A stretch of DNA of 52,819 bases from Hyphomicrobiales bacterium (GTDB lineage: Bacteria > Pseudomonadota > Alphaproteobacteria > Rhizobiales > Rhizobiaceae). The notes beneath the pieces were generated by a model. That model searched no databases. It saw nothing but the letters and a program-made list of their open reading frames with translations, and was not told the DNA's origin. Below are positions 47,737-52,819 of this stretch, piece by piece (positions within the stretch are counted from its first letter, which is position 1; each line of letters opens with the position of its first letter). The DNA is taken from contig JAJFHT010000201.1 of assembly GCA_021775495.1 (NCBI GenBank), forward strand, positions 1 to 52,819, written 5' to 3'. The position numbers were made by a program, and so were the translations under genes.

Positions 47737-48943
47737 TTGGCGAACGCACTTCAGATTCGGATTGCCGGTCCGGCGGACGCGGCAGTGATAACCGGATTTG
47801 CGCGCAAGCTTGGCGAAACACAAGGCGATCCGACCGACCTGATCGATGAAGATGCCGTTCGGATGAACATGGTATCGACAGGTTCGCCGATGACGGTGCT
47901 CCTGGCCGAGATCGATGGAAAGCCTGTCGGGTATGCGTCGCTGCTTCCCGCCTATGAAACAAGTTATGCCGCATCGGGTCTCCAGACCGTTTCCTGTTCA
48001 TATTGAATTGTTTGACCGTTTTTTCCGGTTTGCTGGCGAGGCAGGGTTCATGCCGTGGTCTTTACGACCACAAATGAAACCTAACGACGTCCAGCGGGCC
48101 TGAAAAACCGGCCTTCGGTGGGCCAATTCAGCCCACCGGACATCGTTGCAAAGCTTGCCCGATGCGCCGCATCGCGCTTCGCTTCGCGCCTTGCCGGACG
48201 AACTGATTTGGCTCCATCAAACGGTTCAATATGAACAGGAAACGGTCTATGTCAGCGATCTCTATGTTGACGGGAAATATCGCAACGAGGGGATCGGCCG
48301 CCGGCTGATGTCCGCAGCGGCGCGGGTGGCGCGCGATGGCGGAGGTGTTCATCTCTGGTTGACAATGATGAGTGCCAATACGCAGGCCGACCGTTTCTAT
48401 CGCCGCATTGCTGATGTCCGGGAGGAAGACGTGATGGCTTTCGCCGTGACCGGTGAGACGTTCGAGAGGCTTGCAAGTGAAGCGCCGGCGGTTTCAACTG
48501 GGGCAATTGAGGAAATCGACTGGCCAGCCATGAGTGAGACAGCAACGCACGAATTGATTGATCGTTTTTTTTCGGCGGCCAATGCCGGTGATCTGGAGGG
48601 CATGCTCGATTGCCTTCACGAGGACGTGGTCCACGATCTCAATCAGGGGGAGCGTCAGATCGGCAAGCAGGCGTTTCGGTGGAACCGCGGTCTGAACGCA
48701 AAATATTTCCGCGAGACTTTCAGCGATATCATCGTCATGGCCGGGCAGGGCGGAGGCCGCGCCGCGGCCGAATTCACGCTTCGAGGCACATATCTTGCGA
48801 CCGCTGAAGGCCTGCCGCCTGCTAACGGTCAGGAATTTGTCCTGCGCGCGGGCATGTTTTTTGAAATCGATGATGGCCTGATTTCGCGGATTTCCGTGCA
48901 TTTCAACGGCGCAGACTGGGTCGATCAACTGCGGTCTGCCTGA
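47737..48943 (+). pseudogene. GNAT acetyltransferase-SnoaL fusion, split by a MITE-like insertion
   Basis: The first 82 codons (47737-47982) encode the N-terminal half of a GNAT acetyltransferase, ending YETSYAASGL. The other half resumes at 48248 with YVSDLYVDGKYRNEGIGRR, the acetyl-CoA-binding part. Between lie 265 extra bases with a stop at 48004-48006. Removing 47983-48247 joins the halves in frame as GLYVSDLY and gives about 313 aa. The C-terminal about 140 residues form a SnoaL/NTF2-like domain (THELIDRFFSAANAGDLEGM onward); ATG 48530 could still translate that part alone. TTG 47737 is the start, after GGAG within the YcgN gene end. Confidence 0.85.
47984..48248. mobile_element. MITE-like 265-bp element with terminal inverted repeats
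   Basis: Left end (47984-48015) and right end (48217-48248) are inverted copies, 30 of 32 bases identical; the outer motif is AGACCGTTTCCTGTTCATAT. The interior has no transposase frame but carries hairpins, e.g. CGGTGGGC/GCCCACCG (48116-48138). It interrupts the GNAT gene. A 2-base TC duplication (47981-47982 and 48246-48247) may be the target duplication. No second copy was noticed in this window. It would need a transposase supplied in trans. Family unidentified. Confidence 0.8.
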
Positions 48944-49076
48944 CCTTTCGGGTTTTACGACTTCAATGAATGCAGGATGAACGGCGGGTTCCCGACCGGT
49001 TCAGGTGCCGCATGCCAATTTCTCTCCATCACCTGCACAAGCAGGTCAGACGGGACACCAAGATGGAGATGATCAG

Positions 49077-49439
49077 ATGATCAAGACAACCCTCAAAACT
49101 GCCGCGCTGTCGATGCTGATCGGATTTGGCGCGTTGGCTGCAGCCCCCGCAACTGCCCAGGCTGATGGAATTTACTTTGAATTTGGTAGTGGACATCGCG
49201 CCGATTCCGGATTTCGCCGCCATAACGGAGGTTGGCGCAACCACGGCCGCCAGTTTGCGCCACGCCGTTCCTGCAATCCGCGCCGTGCCGTGCGCAAGGC
49301 GCACAGGATGGGTCTCAGGCATGCACGTATCCACCGGATCAAGCGTCACAAGATCGTCGTGAAAGGCTGGGATCACGGATACCGCGCCCGCATCGTTTTT
49401 GCCCGCGCCCCGCGTTGTCCGGTGCTCGCATACCGATAG
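49077..49439 (+). CDS. Small secreted cationic protein, paralogue 1
   Basis: 120-aa protein with a signal peptide (MIKTTLKTAALSMLIGFGAL, cleavage near AQAD) and a mature part rich in Arg, His and Gly. The last about 58 residues form a domain shared with the next gene: RRSCNPRRAVRKAHRMGLRH, then RHKIVVKGWDHGYRARIVFA and RCPVLAYR. ATG 49077 with GGAGATGATCAG upstream is preferred. Two cysteines in the domain may form a disulfide. I do not know the family. The 130 bases before it, after the split GNAT gene, show nothing. Confidence 0.7.
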   Translation: MIKTTLKTAALSMLIGFGALAAAPATAQADGIYFEFGSGHRADSGFRRHNGGWRNHGRQFAPRRSCNPRRAVRKAHRMGLRHARIHRIKRHKIVVKGWDHGYRARIVFARAPRCPVLAYR

Positions 49440-49523
49440 GTCAAGTGCCCGGATAGGGCATGCTCAAACAGGTTTGCGTCGGGGTCTTCAGTATGACCCC
49501 GCGCATCGACCGAGGAGGCCCAA

Positions 49524-50060
49524 ATGGCCAGAAATAAACTGAAATCCGCCCTTTTTGCCGCGTTCGCCGGTTTCGGCATCGCCATTGCGGTTCAGTCGCC
49601 GGCTGCCGCGCAAGACGGTTGCGCCTATCGTTTCAATCCGAGAATGGCTGAATCCATGGGCATTCAGGTGCCGCAAAACTGCAACACACCTGCGGTTCAG
49701 GCTCCCGCTCGGGGGGACAGAAAGGTGGGACGTGCTGGCGACCGGAAAGTCGAAGTTCCACGCGTTCGTCAGCGCCGTGCTGTCGAACCGGATCGGGGGC
49801 GTCGCAACAATCGTCGCCGTGACCGTCAGCGTGACTATGATGACCGGGAATTCGAACAGGAACGCAACTATCGGCGCCAGGCCCGCCGTTCCTGCTCACC
49901 CCACCGTGCCGTCTGGAAAGCTTCCAGAATGGGTCTGCGCAATGCCCATGTTGCAAAGATCCGCCGTCATCGCATCGTCGTTGCCGGTTGGGACCAGGGC
50001 TATCGCGCCCGCGTCGTCTTTGCTCGCGAGCCGCATTGCCCGGTCATCGCCTACCGTTGA
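49524..50060 (+). CDS. Small secreted cationic protein, paralogue 2
   Basis: 178-aa protein with a signal peptide (LFAAFAGFGIAIAVQSPAAA), a middle segment very rich in Arg/Asp (about residues 70-118) and the same C-terminal domain as its neighbour (RRSCSPHRAVWKASRMGLRN ... GWDQGYRARVVFAREPHCPV), about two-thirds identical by eye. Its N-terminal mature part (RFNPRMAESMGIQV) is shared with the third gene. GAGGAG ribosome site. A terminator follows directly. Tandem duplication with exchange of N-terminal parts is the likely origin. Confidence 0.7.
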   Translation: MARNKLKSALFAAFAGFGIAIAVQSPAAAQDGCAYRFNPRMAESMGIQVPQNCNTPAVQAPARGDRKVGRAGDRKVEVPRVRQRRAVEPDRGRRNNRRRDRQRDYDDREFEQERNYRRQARRSCSPHRAVWKASRMGLRNAHVAKIRRHRIVVAGWDQGYRARVVFAREPHCPVIAYR

Positions 50061-50074
50061 TCGGGAAAATTCGA

Positions 50075-50102
50075 GGTGCCGATCCGTGTTCGGCACCTTT
50101 TT
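50075..50102 (+). terminator. Rho-independent terminator after paralogue 2
   Basis: GGTGCCGA ... TCGGCACC, an 8-bp stem with a 7-nt loop followed by five T, beginning 14 bases after the stop codon. Confidence 0.85.
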
Positions 50103-50144
50103 GTCTTATTGCCGGCGTAGATTGGTCTGAAGGGAGGCACAGAT

Positions 50145-50447
50145 ATGCTGAAACGTGTGTTGGTTATTTCCTTGTCGTCGCTTGCTATCGGATTTGCCGT
50201 GCAGCCGGTGGCGCTGGCGGATGGCCTGAATTCGATGATGCGGTTCAATCCAAGAATGGCAGAGTCCTTCGGACAGCAGGTGCTACCGCCGCCGCAGAAC
50301 TTCCACCGGGGCAACGGTCACTATTACATTCCGCAACTGCCACATTATGCAGTGAGGTCGCACCGCCGTCACAGCCGCTACAACCGGGGTCGCCGTCTCC
50401 GGTTTGACCGGCATCACTCCGGACCGGGTTTCTATTTCGGCCGTTGA
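50145..50447 (+). CDS. Small secreted His/Arg-rich protein, related N-terminus
   Basis: 100-aa protein with a signal peptide (MLKRVLVISLSSLAIGFAV, cleavage near ALAD). Its mature start MMRFNPRMAESFGQQV matches the second gene, but the paralogue domain is absent and a His/Arg/Tyr-rich tail (HRRHSRYNRGRRLRFDRHH) replaces it. GGGAGGC ribosome site. It comes after the terminator of the previous gene, so it should have its own promoter. Function unknown; the basic tail suggests binding to envelope polyanions or metals. Confidence 0.65.
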   Translation: MLKRVLVISLSSLAIGFAVQPVALADGLNSMMRFNPRMAESFGQQVLPPPQNFHRGNGHYYIPQLPHYAVRSHRRHSRYNRGRRLRFDRHHSGPGFYFGR

Positions 50448-50659
50448 GCCCGATAAATGTGGTTGTTTCGACCATATCGGCAAAAGCAGATCCTGATGGA
50501 TCGGGTGTGCGAGCCCGAATGCCGGGTTGTATCAGTGCGCATATCAAAGTGAAACAAACGAAACACTGAACCGGCCATGCTGAAAACGCTTTGATACATG
50601 CGGTCTCCATATCTGTGGACGTTGAAGACAACAACGCCACGGATAATTGGAGACAGACA

Positions 50660-50923
50660 ATGAATACCAAAACAGTTACTGCACTTGCCGTTGCCGCCAG
50701 CGTTCTGGCCCTCTCAACTGCTGCCGAAGCCGGTGGCAAACGCCATGGCCGGCATTTCGGCAACAACCACATTTATTTCAGCTGGGGCGGTCATCGCGAC
50801 TACGATCACGACTTCAGAAGCTCGCCACGTTGCCGCTACTTCTTCCGCAAGGCGCGCCGGACCGGCCATCGCCACTGGTGGAAAAAGTACCGCCGCTGCA
50901 TTTCTTACGACCGTCATTACTAG
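50660..50923 (+). CDS. Small secreted His/Arg-rich protein
   Basis: 87-aa product from ATG 50660 (GGAGACAGACA upstream). Signal peptide MNTKTVTALAVAASVLALST ends near AAEA, then a His/Gly/Arg-rich chain (GGKRHGRHFGNNH, SWGGHRDYDHD) and two cysteines (SPRCRYFF, RRCISYD). It has no clear similarity to the preceding three beyond composition and size. Fourth in the tandem run of small exported basic proteins. Confidence 0.6.
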   Translation: MNTKTVTALAVAASVLALSTAAEAGGKRHGRHFGNNHIYFSWGGHRDYDHDFRSSPRCRYFFRKARRTGHRHWWKKYRRCISYDRHY

Positions 50924-51119
50924 GCGCACCGGCGACGTGACGGCACGGCAGACCGCACGCACCCCCATTCTCCGAAGTCAGCCGACACTATCAGGAGACC
51001 AATTGCGGGCCTGCTCCGTCACCTGCCACAGCGCCGACATCCGGGCGGTGGTTTCGACCCTGCTGTTCCTCCCAGGCATGGTCAGCCACCGTCCAGGCTG
51101 CATGAAAAGGAAATTTGAC

Positions 51120-51392
51120 ATGACCACGATGACAAACAATTCGCCCCGGATATTCACCGTTCTGACCGACATCTCCCAGGAATGTGTGGCCGTATTCAAC
51201 CGTTTCCTGGAGGGGCGTCGCAGGCAACGTGAAGATCTTCACCGGATCAGGAAACTGGCATCGATGGGTGATGTCAGCCTGGCGGATATCGGCCTGATGC
51301 GCGCCGATCTCGACTGGATTTCAAGACTGTCGATGTCTGATGCCGCTTATGCCGAACTGGCAGACCGGGCGCGGATGCGGCCGCTGACTTGA
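51120..51392 (+). CDS. DUF1127-domain protein
   Basis: 90-aa cytosolic protein with a C-terminal DUF1127-like segment (RQREDLHRIRKLASMGDVSL, ADIGLMRADL). DUF1127 proteins of rhizobia and Agrobacterium are linked to RNA turnover, phosphate and carbon metabolism. AAGGAAA precedes ATG 51120. An in-frame ATG at 51102 is an alternative. It converges with the enoyl-CoA hydratase gene. Confidence 0.75.
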   Translation: MTTMTNNSPRIFTVLTDISQECVAVFNRFLEGRRRQREDLHRIRKLASMGDVSLADIGLMRADLDWISRLSMSDAAYAELADRARMRPLT

Positions 51393-51415
51393 GTTGAACC
51401 AGGCAGGGGGTGTCT

Positions 51416-52207
51416 CTAGTTTCCCTTGTAAACCGGCTGCCGCCGGGCAATCCAGGCATCCAGCCCTTCGCGAGCATCGTTGCTCTGAACCATCCTTGCA
51501 AATTGCTCCTGCTCGATGTGCAATCCCTCCGATATCGTTGCGTTGAGACCGCGCGTGACGGCGGTGAGAATGCGTGCTGCAGCGAGTGGCGAATGGCGCA
51601 GGATGCGGTTTGCCAGGTCGATGGCGCCTGCCATCACATCACCATGCGGGACAATCTTGTTGATCAACCCCAGTTCAAACGCCCGCCTGGGTGTAAACGG
51701 ATCACCGGTCAGCAACAGTTCCAGAGCCCTTTTGCGGCCGGCAAGCCGCGGCAGGCGCTGGGTGCCGCCGAATGTCGGTGGGATGCCAATGTTGATTTCA
51801 GGCTTGGCAAAAATTGCGTTTTCGCTGGCAATCGCCAAATGTGCGGCTTCGGTGATCTCGCAACCTCCGCCAAATGCGATGCCGTTGACCGCCGCAATGA
51901 TCGGCTTGGGAAAAGCCTCGATCCGTGCCGTCATCGTCTGGCCCCGGCGGACGAAGTCTCTGACGGCGATTTCGGGACCATGCCGGACGCTGTCTGAAAA
52001 CTCATGAATGTCGCCACCGGCAGAAAATGCGCGGTCGCCGGCACCGGTGATGACAACTACGCCGATGGTATCATCAATTTCTATGGCATTGAGCCGCTCC
52101 AGAATTCTGTCGTTTGCGGCATAGTTCAGCGCGTTCAGTTTTTCAGGGCGGTTGAGCGTCAGCACTGCGATCCGCCCGACATTTTCAATCAATACAAGTT
52201 CCGGCAT
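51416..52207 (-). CDS. Enoyl-CoA hydratase/isomerase family protein
   Basis: 263-aa crotonase-fold protein. Oxyanion-hole sequence (GAGDRAFSAGGDIHE, near 55-70), IAAVNGIAFGGGCEI, and both catalytic glutamates of hydratases (KPEINIG and ALELLLTG) are present, so a 2-enoyl-CoA hydratase activity is plausible. The gene diverges from a TetR-type regulator, with an inverted repeat between, which suggests control by that regulator. Confidence 0.88.
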   Translation of the reverse strand: MPELVLIENVGRIAVLTLNRPEKLNALNYAANDRILERLNAIEIDDTIGVVVITGAGDRAFSAGGDIHEFSDSVRHGPEIAVRDFVRRGQTMTARIEAFPKPIIAAVNGIAFGGGCEITEAAHLAIASENAIFAKPEINIGIPPTFGGTQRLPRLAGRKRALELLLTGDPFTPRRAFELGLINKIVPHGDVMAGAIDLANRILRHSPLAAARILTAVTRGLNATISEGLHIEQEQFARMVQSNDAREGLDAWIARRQPVYKGN

Positions 52208-52255
52208 CCGGCGATCCTCTTTGAAGGGATTTCGATTGAAGCCAGAATAGATGCG

Positions 52256-52273
52256 GTGTAATGTAATTTACAC
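52256..52273. promoter_or_regulatory. Inverted repeat between enoyl-CoA hydratase and TetR genes
   Basis: GTGTAA - TGTAAT - TTACAC, a perfect 6-bp inverted repeat with a 6-bp spacer, in the 88-base divergent gap. A TATACA at 52285-52290 may be a -10 element for the TetR gene. Likely TetR operator. Confidence 0.5.
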
Positions 52274-52295
52274 TCACTAGTCGGTATACATTCAA

Positions 52296-52819
52296 ATGCC
52301 AAGAGATGGCTCAAAGACGCGAATCCGGATTCTCGATGCTGCCAATCGCCTGTTCTACGCCGAGGGCATTCGTGCGGCAGGTGTCGATGCGATTGCGGAG
52401 AAGGCCGGCGTTACCAAACGCACGCTCTATTATCATTTCAAGAGCAAGGATGACCTGATCGAGGCCTATCTTGTCTCGAGAGACCAGCCCAATCTCGATG
52501 CGTTTCAAAAATGGTTTGAAGCGGCAGAGGGCGACGTTGCCGACAAGGTCAACGCTGTTTTCGAGGGCATGATGCGCGCCACCAGACACCCGAAGTGGCG
52601 TGGGTGCGGGTTTCTGCGAACCGCCGGAGAACTGGCCAATCTGCCGGGGCATCCGGCGATCAAGGCTGGCGCGGCGCACAAGAAGAGGATCGAGAGCTGG
52701 CTGACCCGGGAGTTTTCAGCCAGTGGCTCGCATTCCCCGGAAAACCTGGCTCGCCAGGTGGTCCTGCTGATTGATGGTGCGTTCTCGGCCATGCTGGTGC
52801 ACCATGATCCGGCCTATGT
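52296..52819 (+). CDS. TetR-family regulator, 3' end cut by the window
   Basis: The frame from ATG 52296 runs open to the window end (about 174 codons seen). The N-terminal TetR helix-turn-helix is clear: RIRILDAANRLFYAEGIRAA, GVDAIAEKAGVTKRTLYYHF, KSKDDLIEAYL. The C-terminal ligand domain (about 70 onward) is incomplete. It is divergent from the enoyl-CoA hydratase gene, suggesting it senses a CoA thioester or related compound, which is inference. Confidence 0.88.
   Translation, partial: MPRDGSKTRIRILDAANRLFYAEGIRAAGVDAIAEKAGVTKRTLYYHFKSKDDLIEAYLVSRDQPNLDAFQKWFEAAEGDVADKVNAVFEGMMRATRHPKWRGCGFLRTAGELANLPGHPAIKAGAAHKKRIESWLTREFSASGSHSPENLARQVVLLIDGAFSAMLVHHDPAY

Noticed and set aside
48146-48943. 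A complete acetyltransferase gene starting at 48146
   Set aside because: Its first about 34 codons lie inside the inserted element, and the GNAT N-terminal half is missing, so it is the 3' part of the split gene.

Overview
The window looks like chromosome of an alphaproteobacterium of the order Hyphomicrobiales (rhizobia and relatives). The evidence is gene content and order: greA - trxB - LsrB-type LysR regulator followed by an AbcR-like small RNA, a GatB/YqeY - dnaG - rpoD macromolecular-synthesis block, rhizobial-length CarB, DUF1127, Phasin_2 proteins and a YcgN-type protein. Core genes are GC-rich with GC-rich third positions. No tRNA, rRNA, CRISPR array or autonomous transposase gene was seen.

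Layout. 1-7.2 kb: periplasmic PQQ sugar dehydrogenase, a PH-domain membrane protein, greA, trxB, lsrB, a candidate AbcR sRNA, msrP and an aspartate aminotransferase. 7.5-15.5 kb: an accessory block on the minus strand, bracketed by two plus-strand EAL-domain genes, one with an intact active site and one with nearly all active-site residues lost. In transcription order the block holds a SARP/BTAD-type regulator, a 158-aa acidic protein with a very strong ribosome binding site, a YcaO enzyme, TfuA, and a guanidine-modifying enzyme with the catalytic Asp/His-Asp/Cys set of protein-arginine or agmatine deiminases. Overlaps and an 8-bp gap say the last four are one operon. I read it as a peptide- or protein-modifying system (backbone thioamidation or azoline formation plus arginine deimination) that I do not recognise as a described cluster. 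15.5-19.6 kb: carB and a small membrane protein. 19.7-26.7 kb: a self-sufficient CYP102-type P450, a Baeyer-Villiger-type flavin monooxygenase, an MFS transporter and an Asp/Glu/hydantoin-racemase-like protein behind a perfect 22-bp palindrome.

26.7-38 kb: a carbon-storage district. Two phasins (one behind paired TGCANTGCA sites), a DUF445 protein, a lipase, a wax-ester/diacylglycerol acyltransferase, an acyl-CoA ligase, a MaoC-type enoyl-CoA hydratase, a class II (medium-chain) PHA synthase and a Pseudomonas-like intracellular PHA depolymerase. Together they could feed beta-oxidation intermediates into medium-chain PHA and neutral lipid and recover them later. A HigBA-type toxin-antitoxin pair with a frameshifted toxin lies inside this district.

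38-52.8 kb: zinc metallopeptidase, PhyH dioxygenase, carA, GatB/YqeY, dnaG, rpoD, SDR, YcgN, then a GNAT-SnoaL fusion gene split by a 265-bp MITE-like element with about 30-bp terminal inverted repeats. Excising the element in silico restores the frame exactly. Next come four small secreted Arg/His-rich proteins in tandem (two clear paralogues), a DUF1127 protein, an enoyl-CoA hydratase and a divergent TetR regulator cut by the window end.

Functions come from motif recognition in the translated sequence, without any database search. Promoters, operators and the small RNA are pattern-based.
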